Assembly (NCBI GenBank): GCA_045531965.1
Contig: JAZSFA010000144.1
Coordinates: forward strand, 10,654-74,653
DNA from: CAMEON01 sp045531965
Lineage (GTDB): Bacteria > Bacillota > Clostridia > Oscillospirales > CAG-272
Direction: 5' to 3'
Length of the DNA: 64,000 bases
Shown here: positions 50,831 through 59,435 of the stretch, in pieces
Layout: each line of letters opens with the position of its first letter
Numbering within the stretch: position 1 is the first letter of the stretch
Notes under the pieces: generated by a model
Database searches by the model: none
Told to the model about the DNA's origin: nothing
The model's input: only the letters and a program-made list of their open reading frames with translations
Made by a program: the position numbers and the translations under genes

Positions 50831-53761
50831 CTACCCTCCTTGTCCATCCGAGTCCGTAACCCGGTTCATAATTTCATCAAAATCATCCTCGGTCAAACTG
50901 TTCTTTTGGAGCAACGCCGTTGCCAGCGCATCCAGATAAACTTCTTTTTCTTTCAGGATTCGTTCTGCTTTGTCATATGCCTGACGCAAAAGACCGCCGA
51001 TCTTTTCCAATGCCTTAGGATCATTTGCCCAAGGTTCTCGTCCATACAGAATATCCTCCAACGCCAACATACCGTAATCGCAGACCATACTGCGTGCCAA
51101 CTTCGCCGCCATGTTAAGATCTTGAGAAGCCCCTGTGGTAATTCCCTTTTCGCCATAACGCATCACTTCCGCAACTCTGCCGCCAAAACAAACGCACATA
51201 CGATTCAAAAGCTCGTCTCTTGTATAGTTATGATGATCCTCGTCAGCATCCAGCATATACCCGCCATATCCGCTTCTCGGGACAATCGTAGTAAACGTAG
51301 GTGAGCGTCCGTTGACAGTTTTGGAGAGCAAGGCGTGTCCGGCTTCATGATAAGCGACTTGACGTAATTCCTCCTCGCCGTAAGCGATCTTCTTTCCGTC
51401 GTGGAAAGATTCAAAGGTTTCGTTGAGCACCTCATCAGAGAGCCCCAGATCTCCGTGGAGTGTCTCATATCGACGCATCGCCTTTTCCAATACCAGCTTC
51501 AAATCCGACAGATTCCATCCAATACTGCGCTTGGCCATGCTCTTCACCATTGCCTCAGTCACCTGATGCTTAGCGAGGGATTGAAGGGTTCTGCTAATCA
51601 TCAGCTCGCGATGAGAAACATCGGGCAAAGACACCTCGATTCTGGTATCAAAACGACGCAACAACGCGGCATCCAAGAGTGTCTCCCCCTTTTTAAAGCT
51701 AAAGTTGGTGGCGGCAATCACAAAGACAGGCGCTTCATTCTGCGTATTAAAACCGTCCATCATACTGAGCAACGTATTGACCAGATCGGCGGTCAATTGT
51801 CGGTTGGTGTCATCCGACATACGGGACTTGGCAATGGCATCAATCTCATCAATAAAGATAATGGCAGGTGCATAGCGACGGGCACTTCGGAACAACTCCC
51901 GAATGCTTTCCGCGCCCTCACCCAAATAACGCTTCAGAAACTCCGTGGCATTTTTTTCGATAAAGGGCAGTCCTGCTTCAGCTGCCAAGGCTTTAGCCAG
52001 CATGGTTTTTCCTGTACCGGGTTCTCCTGAGAGGAGGATGCCGCGGGGAATCCGTCGTCCTTGTCGGATATAAGCAGTGGCGTTGGTCAGATAATGGACA
52101 CAGCTCTTCAGTTCTTCCTTGGCATCATCAGCGCCAATGACCATATCAAAGGTTACATCCGGGATGCTGTGCCTTGCCACAAAGTTCTTTTCATCCGCAG
52201 CATCCATGGCAAAAGTCATACGCAGATCGGTCAAGCGAATTTCCGCGCAAGTATGATCCTCGGTGATCTCATACGCAAGATCAAAAGCGATCACCTTGCC
52301 TGAACGAAAAAGTTTTTTCGCCTTATGGGAAAGTCGGATACCCTTCATGATCCTGTCAAGCCACGCCTCAAGCGTCATTCGCTTGATGGCAGGAGAATAG
52401 CACTCGCTGACACCCATATCGGTATACCGATAAAACGCTGTGTAGCTCACAGGGCGGGTGTCGTAAACGTACAAAGACGACAGGTTCAGATCATGAAGCT
52501 TTTGGAACAGATCTCTTCCGCAAGCAGAAGCCTCATCTCCCACATAGAGAATGGCAGCGGTCAGATCCATGGTTGAGGTGAGGGTGATTCCCTCGTCGGG
52601 ATCTGCAAACAAGAACTCCACCCCCTGCCCCGCACGAGATTCGAACAACGCTCTGTCCTCTTGACGGCAGTAGACCAGGATCCGTGCGCTCACATCCATC
52701 TTCAAAAGCTCCTGTACCTCAGGAGTCGTATGTACCAAATCCACCGTATACTTAAGGGTTTTGAAAAAGCCCGCCGTTGACTCTGCCCCAATGGAAGCAC
52801 AAACTCGAGCCACATGAGACTTGAAAAGTGCTTTAGCGGCTTTGTTCAATGTACGGATGTCCGCTGTATCGCCTTCGCTCATGATCAAGATATCCGCCAC
52901 CGCATCCACGTCCATATCCACATCAAAACCATAAATTTTGTGGTATTCATTCATCTCGCGGCGCAAAGTATTACACACAATTTTATGAATGATCTCCGGA
53001 CGAAGCTTATTGAACATGATCATACAACCGCCGCTCATGCGGGACAGAAGCGCATCCGAGAAAACTCGAGCTTCTTTTTTATTCTGTCGAACTTCTTTAC
53101 GCAGAGAGCGGATCATTTGAGGAGCAGGCACATCCGACAGGATATAACGTCCAACTTCTGCATCGTAGATATCTCTGCCTGAATTAAGTGTCATCACAAT
53201 GATCACGTCTTTGAAACTGACCATCGTCTGCAGATACTTGTCCTCGATCTCACCGCGCTCCAAAATTTGGAGCAGCAAAAGCAACACTTTCTGACCTGCC
53301 TTTTCCAGCTCATCCAAAATCAAAACGCACATAGGATGGTGGTAAACAAAATTCGTTACCGTGCCTGGACCTGCTTCTTTATAACTTTTATGGATACCCG
53401 CGAAGTCAAATAGCGCACTTTCACTATCAGAGTAACCGGTCATATCGAGACGCATCACAGGATAGCTCAGCGCCTTGGCAATTGCCTCTGCCATCATTGT
53501 TTTTCCCACAGCAGGCGCACCCAAAAACGCCATCAATCCGGCAACCCCCTTGGCATTGCTTCTTCGCTCGTGACCGAACAAATGATCCTTAATCATTTGA
53601 CAGGCATATTCCTGACCTTCGATGTCTTTCATGCATTCTTCCAAACGACGATAGGTGTCTACATCAGACGAAAGATTGGCATCAATGTAGGGTTGTTGAT
53701 CCTCTGCAAAGGGGTTTTTAAGGGTCATTGAGTTTTTCACAATGGATTGAGTAGGATTCAT
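50831..53761 (-). CDS. Soluble double AAA+ ATPase with FtsH-like zinc protease
   Basis: A 976-residue fusion. Module 1 (about 45-330) is Clp-like AAA+: Walker A GAPAVGKT (81-88), Walker B CVLILDELEK (145-154), sensor TLNSG. A linker of about 200 residues follows. Module 2 is FtsH-like: Walker A GEPGTGKT (579-586), Walker B IIFIDEID (634-641), arginine fingers LRRFDTR, then the zinc protease with HEAGH (805-809) and third ligand Asp881 in GASQDLN. No membrane helix is visible, unlike FtsH. ATG 53761 is 6 bases after GGAG. It probably unfolds and degrades selected proteins. Neighbours suggest regulation together with a RelA-like protein. Confidence 0.9.
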   Translation of the reverse strand: MNPTQSIVKNSMTLKNPFAEDQQPYIDANLSSDVDTYRRLEECMKDIEGQEYACQMIKDHLFGHERRSNAKGVAGLMAFLGAPAVGKTMMAEAIAKALSYPVMRLDMTGYSDSESALFDFAGIHKSYKEAGPGTVTNFVYHHPMCVLILDELEKAGQKVLLLLLQILERGEIEDKYLQTMVSFKDVIIVMTLNSGRDIYDAEVGRYILSDVPAPQMIRSLRKEVRQNKKEARVFSDALLSRMSGGCMIMFNKLRPEIIHKIVCNTLRREMNEYHKIYGFDVDMDVDAVADILIMSEGDTADIRTLNKAAKALFKSHVARVCASIGAESTAGFFKTLKYTVDLVHTTPEVQELLKMDVSARILVYCRQEDRALFESRAGQGVEFLFADPDEGITLTSTMDLTAAILYVGDEASACGRDLFQKLHDLNLSSLYVYDTRPVSYTAFYRYTDMGVSECYSPAIKRMTLEAWLDRIMKGIRLSHKAKKLFRSGKVIAFDLAYEITEDHTCAEIRLTDLRMTFAMDAADEKNFVARHSIPDVTFDMVIGADDAKEELKSCVHYLTNATAYIRQGRRIPRGILLSGEPGTGKTMLAKALAAEAGLPFIEKNATEFLKRYLGEGAESIRELFRSARRYAPAIIFIDEIDAIAKSRMSDDTNRQLTADLVNTLLSMMDGFNTQNEAPVFVIAATNFSFKKGETLLDAALLRRFDTRIEVSLPDVSHRELMISRTLQSLAKHQVTEAMVKSMAKRSIGWNLSDLKLVLEKAMRRYETLHGDLGLSDEVLNETFESFHDGKKIAYGEEELRQVAYHEAGHALLSKTVNGRSPTFTTIVPRSGYGGYMLDADEDHHNYTRDELLNRMCVCFGGRVAEVMRYGEKGITTGASQDLNMAAKLARSMVCDYGMLALEDILYGREPWANDPKALEKIGGLLRQAYDKAERILKEKEVYLDALATALLQKNSLTEDDFDEIMNRVTDSDGQGG

Positions 53762-53774
53762 ATTCATCTCCTTT

Positions 53775-53910
53775 CCGCCGCCGGCGGCATCACAAATATG
53801 CTTTGAAATTCGCCCGTGTCGCTTATACGACAAAATGGGCGAGGCTCATATTTTAGGGATAATTGTGCGTGAACAGCGAACTCCAGTTTGGGAGCATTAA
53901 ACTTTCACGC
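53775..53910 (-). ncRNA. Structured leader element, copy B (upstream of the AAA+/protease gene)
   Basis: On the minus strand GCGTGAA (53910-53904) pairs with TTCACGC (53873-53867). The sequence then shares CACAATT, CCTAAAAT, TTTTGTCG-ATAAGC, CGAATTTCAAA and TATTTGTG blocks with copy A at 36926, and ends in the palindrome GCCGCCGGCGGC (53777-53788), about 5 bases before GGAG. A further GCGTGAAAG sits at 53918-53926 and includes the stop of the preceding gene. The two copies precede unrelated genes, which argues for a regulatory or mobile leader. Confidence 0.6.
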
Positions 53911-53920
53911 CAACCACCTT

Positions 53921-54247
53921 TCACGCGCTACCGCGCAAGCACTGATAATAACTATCAAAAATCTCTTTGGTCGTCCGCGGGTCTTTGACCAGTGTAAAGC
54001 TTTCGTCTGCGACTTCAAAAATCAGTCCGACTTGCTCCTCCAAATTTCGAACAGGGGTTATAGGGTACATAAGGCAGTAGAGCCTTTCATCCATACGCAC
54101 TGCATATACCTGACGAAAGACCACTCGAGTCCCCTTCCCGTTTTTTAAGATGATTTTCTTTTGGTTGTCCTGATCCATAAGGATCTTACTTGCTTTTTCG
54201 GTTTTCCCCTTGGGCTGAATATCAATATATCGTTTAGTTTTCTTCAT
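53921..54247 (-). CDS. Small DUF1292-like protein
   Basis: A 108-residue protein. The part from about residue 35 (GTRVVFRQVYAVRMDERLYC, LMYPIT, GLIFEVADESFTLVKD) matches the general pattern of DUF1292/YrzB-like proteins, small acidic or basic proteins of unknown function in Firmicutes. The ATG at 54247 follows AAAGGAG by 10 bases. It is separated from the gene before it by a strong terminator that overlaps that gene's end. The function is unknown. Confidence 0.65.
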   Translation of the reverse strand: MKKTKRYIDIQPKGKTEKASKILMDQDNQKKIILKNGKGTRVVFRQVYAVRMDERLYCLMYPITPVRNLEEQVGLIFEVADESFTLVKDPRTTKEIFDSYYQCLRGSA

Positions 54248-54251
54248 TTTG

Positions 54252-55157
54252 TTACATCTCCTTTGCATTTTTTAAAAAAACGAGGACAGGAAACCTTGCT
54301 TCCCGTCCTCGATCATATGTATAAGAATATCCATAGATCGGTTCGCTAACGATCCGATCCCCCGCTATATCCGCAGACATCCCGCTCCAAAACAGCTTTC
54401 GGGAACGCACACCTTGTACCATTCGACGCCAAGGGCGTTGGTATAGGAACTTCCCCACAGCAATTTTTCTCATTTGTTCAGTCTCTCGATAAGACCGCCA
54501 AAGAGGTTTTAATCTCGAAAAGAACAGGTTGTCAGCGTGTATGCGCTTCAATGGATATGCCTTAAAATGACCACGATGAGAAGCCTTGGGACTTTCATTA
54601 GGTTTCTTTTTGACTTTTTTTGCCGCCATTGTCCATAGGCATAGATTCCCCTTACACTTCGCCTTAAATATGCTGGCGACAATTTTTCGATTGTCCAAAC
54701 GAAGATCGTGATTCAGCATAGAAATCCCACCGGAAACACTTTCCCCGTAGATATTTTTAGTCAGCTGTTTCGACAGATATAGCTGACCCTCGCTTTTAAT
54801 AATAAAAAGCCTCAACGCCAGATCACGCATGTGCAAATAGGCAACATGAGACAACATGTCGGTCACAGAAGAAACACTTACCCCTTGGTTGTCAAGCTTC
54901 ATTCCCGCCCAAGTGCGGCACAGAAGCTTTTCGGAAATTGAAGGAGTCAGAACGAAAGAAGCCATTCGATTCCTCATGTCTTTTTCCCGCTGCATAATGG
55001 ATTCCATCCAAGTATCAACCTTCGCTTGAAATTCTTCGGTCAAGGCAATGATTTTGCGAAGGCAGTCGCACCAAGAAAGTTTTTCTTTGGCGGATTCCTT
55101 TATGACAGGATAGGTGATATCATATGTGGTTTTATGATTCAACGTTTCGAAATTCAT
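54252..55157 (-). CDS. Unknown basic protein in the six-gene block
   Basis: A 301-residue protein, helical in the first 170 residues (a possible coiled coil near IALTEEFQAKVDTWMESIM) and rich in Lys/Arg later (AAKKVKKKPNESPKASHRGH, PWRRMVQGVRSRKL). No catalytic motif, signal peptide or membrane helix is seen. Net positive charge suggests nucleic-acid or ribosome contact, which is inference. AAAGGAG precedes the ATG, 25 bases after the RelA-like gene. The last codons form the terminator hairpin at 54274-54311. Confidence 0.75.
   Translation of the reverse strand: MNFETLNHKTTYDITYPVIKESAKEKLSWCDCLRKIIALTEEFQAKVDTWMESIMQREKDMRNRMASFVLTPSISEKLLCRTWAGMKLDNQGVSVSSVTDMLSHVAYLHMRDLALRLFIIKSEGQLYLSKQLTKNIYGESVSGGISMLNHDLRLDNRKIVASIFKAKCKGNLCLWTMAAKKVKKKPNESPKASHRGHFKAYPLKRIHADNLFFSRLKPLWRSYRETEQMRKIAVGKFLYQRPWRRMVQGVRSRKLFWSGMSADIAGDRIVSEPIYGYSYTYDRGREARFPVLVFLKNAKEM
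54274..54311 (-). terminator. Terminator overlapping the end of the third gene of the block
   Basis: On the minus strand CGAGGACGGGAAG, loop, TTTCCTGTCCTCG is followed by seven T. It begins inside the last codons of the gene at 54252-55157 and ends before the ribosome binding site of the next gene. It should separate the regulator/RelA-like/unknown genes from the DUF1292/AAA+/acidic genes unless antitermination occurs. Confidence 0.88.
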
Positions 55158-55182
55158 TCTGACTCCTTTCTGTTATCGTCAT

Positions 55183-57177
55183 TTACTTACGATAACGATT
55201 TGTTATCTGCCCGGTATTAGTTTTCACATAAGCAACCGGGAGTTTATTTCTTTCATAAGTTTCTTGGAAAAAACTTATGAGTTTCTTTTTCGCGAGAGGG
55301 GTAACCACGTGATTCAGCCAATCGATCTCAGCTTTGCAAATGATCTGCTCTCCGCCCTGAGCAGTTTCCTCAATAAAGGTGTTTTTTTCACCTTCACTTC
55401 TCTGTCCAGCGGCAGAAACCACCACACGATCACCATCAGACAATTTATGAGTGATATTCACTTTTTTATCATTGACCCAAGCCTCAGATAGTGTAAATCC
55501 AATGTCCGGGTGAATCATGAATGCAGCGTCAATCACCGACGACCCCTCAAGTATTTGGACTCTCTTACCATCTTTAAGATGGATGGAAATATAGTTCTTC
55601 TTGCTTCCGGTAGGCGAGGCAATCACGGGTACACTTTCTTCATTGCTGGCAATATAACCAACACGAGCGGCTTTATGGGCACTATCGGATCCCAAATACA
55701 CGCGATACAATCCATTGTATCGGTCAAGGATTTCCACCATGTAGCGGTTGTACGCTATTTTATCCAAACTGACAATCACCCAGCCTTGACTCTGCTGTTC
55801 CCGAATGGCATACTTCACAAATTGCTTATAGAATAACTCTAAAACCTTATCCTCTTCCAACACCATATCTGCTTGAGCAGTCATGGTTACCGAAACGTCG
55901 AAATCACACATAGAAAGGTATTCTCGCTTTATGTGTTTTGGCAAGATTTTTTGATCCTTCAACTTGTTTTTCAGCATACCATAAAGTTCAAACGGGAAAT
56001 ATTTGTGGCTTTTGACAGTCGTCGAAAATGCCATCGGTTGTCCCCAAAGAGAACTCTTAGCGGTAATCCTTTTGCCCAATGGATTCCCCAAATCCCTTTC
56101 CATCTGATCGATGGCATCCTGATTCCTGGAAACGATTCGCCTATACCGCCGAGCGATTGTGTCATAGTGATTTGTGTGTTCGATACGAAAAACCTGATCC
56201 TCCAAAAGGCGAACCAACTGATGCATTTCGTACTGACGAAAGAGTGGGATGTAGTGTTCACGCGCCTCATCCGCCTTTGCCTGACGATATGGTTCCGGGG
56301 TAACATCTATGGTTTTCAGGTTATGTACAAGGTCCGCTCCCTTGATGTAGAGAGCCGGCAAAAGTTCCGGCTTGGCATGAACAAGCTCAGCCAAGCGATA
56401 AAAATTGTGGTCTTTACCGGGAAGGTAACCGTCACCGACTTGTTTTCCCTCTTCGTAAGGCACCTTATCCGCCGTAACTGTTTTGACAAGGTTTGCTACT
56501 CCGGGACCGTAACGTCGCGCAATTTCCTCTTCCGTATAATCGGTATGCTCCAGGATTCCATGTAACAGCGACGCCTCCAGTAGCAGAGGATCTGATGTGA
56601 TTTCGCTGAGAATGCGCGTCACTTCAACAAGATGAACAAAGTAGGGTTCTCCCGTAAGTCTATGCGACAGGTCGTAGGATGCATTACGAGCAAACCTGTA
56701 AACATTATCTATTCCTTCTTTATATGGACCCGAGACGCTTCTGAGAATCTTCTTCTTTGTTTCTTCACACACCTGCAAAAAAATCGCATCCTCAACAGCT
56801 TGTTCAGGCGGGTTTTCAACCTCCATGTTCAAGCATGCCGTGTTCAAAGCCCTATCAATAATGTCGTAATAATCTTTTCCTCGTCCGTTTGAAAAAAGAC
56901 TCTTCATGGACTCCAACGTTTGTTTGCCCTTCTGAACCAAGAGGAACAGCAGCATGGCAATCACATTTTCGGCAGCAGGCTGGCTATTGGTCAACAGCAA
57001 CAACGCCTTTTTTATTCTTTGATTGATACACTCCTCGGATTCGCTGCTTTCAGCCAACATATTCATCGCTTTTAAGCAGTCATCAGCCTGGGGCCCGAAT
57101 TGGCGTTGCACCAATCGCCTTAACGTATTTGCATCTCTGTCGCTTTTAAGTTTTTCACATAACGCCTGCGCCATCAT
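55183..57177 (-). CDS. RelA/SpoT-like HD-TGS protein with a degenerate HD signature
   Basis: A 664-residue protein with the layout of long RelA/SpoT homologues. The HD-type region (about 168-330) keeps SHRLTGEPYFVHL (His172) and GADLVHNLKTI (Asp282), but the core HD pair is His206-Gly207 (LLHGILEHTDYTEEE), where active enzymes have HDVxEDT; the metal-binding Asp is lost. The 330-520 region is only faintly synthetase-like (HKYFPFELYGMLKNKL). A clear TGS domain follows (529-590, SIHLKDGKRVQI to DGDRVVVSAAG), then the RelA-type TPLAKKKLISFF. No ACT domain. It may bind ppGpp or ribosomes without making or degrading the alarmone. Confidence 0.85.
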   Translation of the reverse strand: MMAQALCEKLKSDRDANTLRRLVQRQFGPQADDCLKAMNMLAESSESEECINQRIKKALLLLTNSQPAAENVIAMLLFLLVQKGKQTLESMKSLFSNGRGKDYYDIIDRALNTACLNMEVENPPEQAVEDAIFLQVCEETKKKILRSVSGPYKEGIDNVYRFARNASYDLSHRLTGEPYFVHLVEVTRILSEITSDPLLLEASLLHGILEHTDYTEEEIARRYGPGVANLVKTVTADKVPYEEGKQVGDGYLPGKDHNFYRLAELVHAKPELLPALYIKGADLVHNLKTIDVTPEPYRQAKADEAREHYIPLFRQYEMHQLVRLLEDQVFRIEHTNHYDTIARRYRRIVSRNQDAIDQMERDLGNPLGKRITAKSSLWGQPMAFSTTVKSHKYFPFELYGMLKNKLKDQKILPKHIKREYLSMCDFDVSVTMTAQADMVLEEDKVLELFYKQFVKYAIREQQSQGWVIVSLDKIAYNRYMVEILDRYNGLYRVYLGSDSAHKAARVGYIASNEESVPVIASPTGSKKNYISIHLKDGKRVQILEGSSVIDAAFMIHPDIGFTLSEAWVNDKKVNITHKLSDGDRVVVSAAGQRSEGEKNTFIEETAQGGEQIICKAEIDWLNHVVTPLAKKKLISFFQETYERNKLPVAYVKTNTGQITNRYRK

Positions 57178-57187
57178 TTACCTCCGG

Positions 57188-58321
57188 TCAATTTTTCCTC
57201 TGTTCCATAATAATTCTGTAAGCCTCATACTCATTCTTTTGGGCAACGCAACTGACGTACCCCATACGTTTTTGGACATACAGCTTGACAAGCTGATCCA
57301 TACGGTTAGCGAGGATTGCCGCCTTATCATCATCATCAAGCATAGTACTTGCCGCATTTTCTCCATCAAACAAATGCTTGGCAAGACGGGTAATTTCCAT
57401 TGCCTCTAAGGTACACTTTGGTTCCGTAGGAAAATCCCACAGTAGCTGTCTTACCTGTTCATGAACGCGAGTCAAGGGGTAACGAGACAGGATAATGTTC
57501 TGAGCAGTAGGCTTATGTACCTGCCCATGGCACACCGAGGCAACAGCTCCCATGCCACCAACATATTCCTTTCCTTCCCGCTTAGCTTTGGGTTGAGAAA
57601 AGATCATCAAAGCCTGATCCTGATAGGCTTCGCTATTGAGACTCACAAACAAATGATCCTGTGTGACAGACATTTCGCCCGTATAAGGGCTGCTGTCGCC
57701 GGGCTTGTTCTCATAATACATTTGCAATCTTGATGCAATCTCATTAGCATCCGTATCTTTGAAAGAAAAAATGGCATCAACATCTTTTCTCACCCGTTCA
57801 ATCACATCCTCTTGTTCCTCCTTATAGAAAGCCGCAAAGACCTTCAAGCAAGATGTCCCCTTCAAATCCGAGATACCTTCCACAATGGCAAGAATACCTA
57901 CGCGAAGACCGCCCAGTTCATCATACTCCATTTTCTCTAAATCTTTTGATTGATCCAAAAAATAAACCATGTAACGGCCTTGAAGGTTTTGAGCATGATC
58001 TTTGGACACAGGAAGAACCACCTTCTTAGGCTCAAGACGAAAATCCTCGGACAGTAGCTTGTCCACCGTCAGGTCAAGCTGTCTATCACGGATTTCGGGG
58101 AGGATACAGAGGCGCTTGAGATAACTGACGGTCGGAATTCGTTCTCCGCTGAGATAATTGCTGACAGCAGCACCTGAGACATCCGTTCGCAGCGCCATAT
58201 CGGCCTTGGACCACCCCATGTAACGGCTGATTGCCAACAAATTTTTCGAAACAATTTTGCGATCCTCTTCCATCTGTTCACTCAAATTCATAACGTTTGT
58301 CATCGCATTCTTTTCATCCAT
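57188..58321 (-). CDS. XRE-type regulator with a long unknown C-terminus, first gene of the block
   Basis: A 377-residue protein. Residues about 24-75 are a Cro/CI-type helix-turn-helix (WSKADMALRTDVSGAAVSNYLSG). The remaining 300 residues are an unrecognised mixed fold (GLRVGILAIVEGISDLKG, MSVTQDHLFVSLNSEAYQDQA, GGMGAVASVCHG), without known sensor motifs. GGAAGGAGG lies 10 bases before the ATG. A consensus promoter sits just upstream, and the RelA-like gene follows 10 bases after its stop. It probably represses this promoter until it senses a signal. Confidence 0.82.
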   Translation of the reverse strand: MDEKNAMTNVMNLSEQMEEDRKIVSKNLLAISRYMGWSKADMALRTDVSGAAVSNYLSGERIPTVSYLKRLCILPEIRDRQLDLTVDKLLSEDFRLEPKKVVLPVSKDHAQNLQGRYMVYFLDQSKDLEKMEYDELGGLRVGILAIVEGISDLKGTSCLKVFAAFYKEEQEDVIERVRKDVDAIFSFKDTDANEIASRLQMYYENKPGDSSPYTGEMSVTQDHLFVSLNSEAYQDQALMIFSQPKAKREGKEYVGGMGAVASVCHGQVHKPTAQNIILSRYPLTRVHEQVRQLLWDFPTEPKCTLEAMEITRLAKHLFDGENAASTMLDDDDKAAILANRMDQLVKLYVQKRMGYVSCVAQKNEYEAYRIIMEQRKN

Positions 58322-58360
58322 GTTTGTCTGTCCTCCTTCCGCGACGCTTCATCTGTGCCA

Positions 58361-58389
58361 ATTATACAATGTTTGTCGCAACTTGTCAA
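58361..58389 (-). promoter_or_regulatory. Consensus promoter of the six-gene block
   Basis: On the minus strand TTGACA and TATAAT with a 17-base spacer, ending about 39 bases before the ATG. GACAA occurs twice with an 11-base period (TTGACAAGTTGCGACAAAC), overlapping -35 and the spacer; this may be the binding site of the XRE-type protein. Confidence 0.9.
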
Positions 58390-58720
58390 GAGGTTTTCAA
58401 CACTTTTGTTTATTTAGTACATCTTCTTTGTTTGTTCAATTATTCGTTTGATTCATTTGTTTTCTTGATCATTCACGTTTGTTTCAACGCCAAACGCATT
58501 TGTTTGTTTTTTCGCTTTTTTACCGCGATTTTCCTTTCGTTTCAGCCTTCAAAACAAAAAGAAAGGTTCGGCTCGCCAAACACACACACGTTATTCGAGA
58601 CAAAACGAAACGTTCACAAAGAGAATAAATATCGCTTTGATGATTTGAACTTCATCTTGCACCCAAAAAGTACTTTGTGTTTTGCAAGCCGAACCTCGTT
58701 CGGAATTATTTGTTGAAAAA
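58390..58720. other. AT-rich intergenic region with ACAAA clusters and dyads
   Basis: No gene is supported here. The minus strand carries repeated A-rich ACAAAC/ACAAAG groups upstream of the promoter at 58361-58389, which may bend DNA or bind the regulator. GGTTCGGCT (58565-58573) and AGCCGAACC (58687-58695) are inverted copies 113 bases apart, and CCGAAC/GTTCGG (58689-58703) forms a small hairpin just after the livF stop, a weak terminator candidate. An open frame at 58297-58716 (plus) is very rich in Phe and Ser and looks non-coding. Confidence 0.5.
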
Positions 58721-59431
58721 TCAACCGCCCAAATATGCTTTTCGCACCATTTCGCTAGCAGCCAGTTCCTTGCCTGTTCCCGTCAGAACGATCTGACCGT
58801 TCTCCAGCACGTAGGCACGATCTGAGATAACCAAAGACTTACCCGCGTTTTGTTCCACCAAAAGAATGGTGGTGCCGTCGCGGTTGATATCCTTGATGAT
58901 CTCAAAAACTTGATCCACCAAGAGGGGGGATAGTCCCATGGAGGGTTCGTCCAGCATGAGGAGCTTAGGGTGGCTCATGATGGCACGTCCCATAGCCAGC
59001 ATCTGCTGTTCACCACCTGAAAGGGTACCCGCAATCTGGTTTTTTCTTTCGTGGAGACGAGGGAAACGAGTGTAGATAGCCTCAAGATCATTTTTAAAGC
59101 CGGATTGATCCTTGATGGAGTAAGCACCCATGAGCAGGTTTTCATACACCGTCAGTTCCTGGAAAATGCGTCGTCCTTCGGGCACCTGAGTCATGCCCAA
59201 ATGAACGATCTTGTGGCAAGGGGTCTTGGTGATGTCGTGACCGTCAAAAGTAACCGAGCCTGCTCGTTTGGGAATGAGTCCCACCACGCTCTGCATGGTG
59301 GTGGTCTTACCTGCACCGTTGGCGCCGATCAGGGTGACAATCTCGCCCTCGTTGACCTCAAAGCTGATGCCCTTGAGGGCGCAGATGACGCCGTAGTATA
59401 CTTCAAGATTTTTTACTTCTAACATTGCCAT
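58721..59431 (-). CDS. livF: Branched-chain amino-acid ABC transporter ATPase LivF
   Basis: A 236-residue ABC ATPase. Walker A GANGAGKTT, the LivF-type signature LSGGEQQMLAMGRA, Walker B LLMLDEPSMGL and the switch histidine region (ILLVEQNAGK) are intact. ATG 59431 has GGAGG 8 bases upstream, inside the last codons of livG, so translation is coupled. With livG it energises the LivHM channel. Confidence 0.95.
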   Translation of the reverse strand: MAMLEVKNLEVYYGVICALKGISFEVNEGEIVTLIGANGAGKTTTMQSVVGLIPKRAGSVTFDGHDITKTPCHKIVHLGMTQVPEGRRIFQELTVYENLLMGAYSIKDQSGFKNDLEAIYTRFPRLHERKNQIAGTLSGGEQQMLAMGRAIMSHPKLLMLDEPSMGLSPLLVDQVFEIIKDINRDGTTILLVEQNAGKSLVISDRAYVLENGQIVLTGTGKELAASEMVRKAYLGG

Positions 59432-59435
59432 GCTC

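Noticed and set aside
58297..58716. Plus-strand open frame of 139 codons in the AT-rich intergenic region
   Set aside because: Phe/Ser/His/Cys-rich composition typical of non-coding AT-rich DNA, with no ribosome binding site, and it overlaps the block's promoter.
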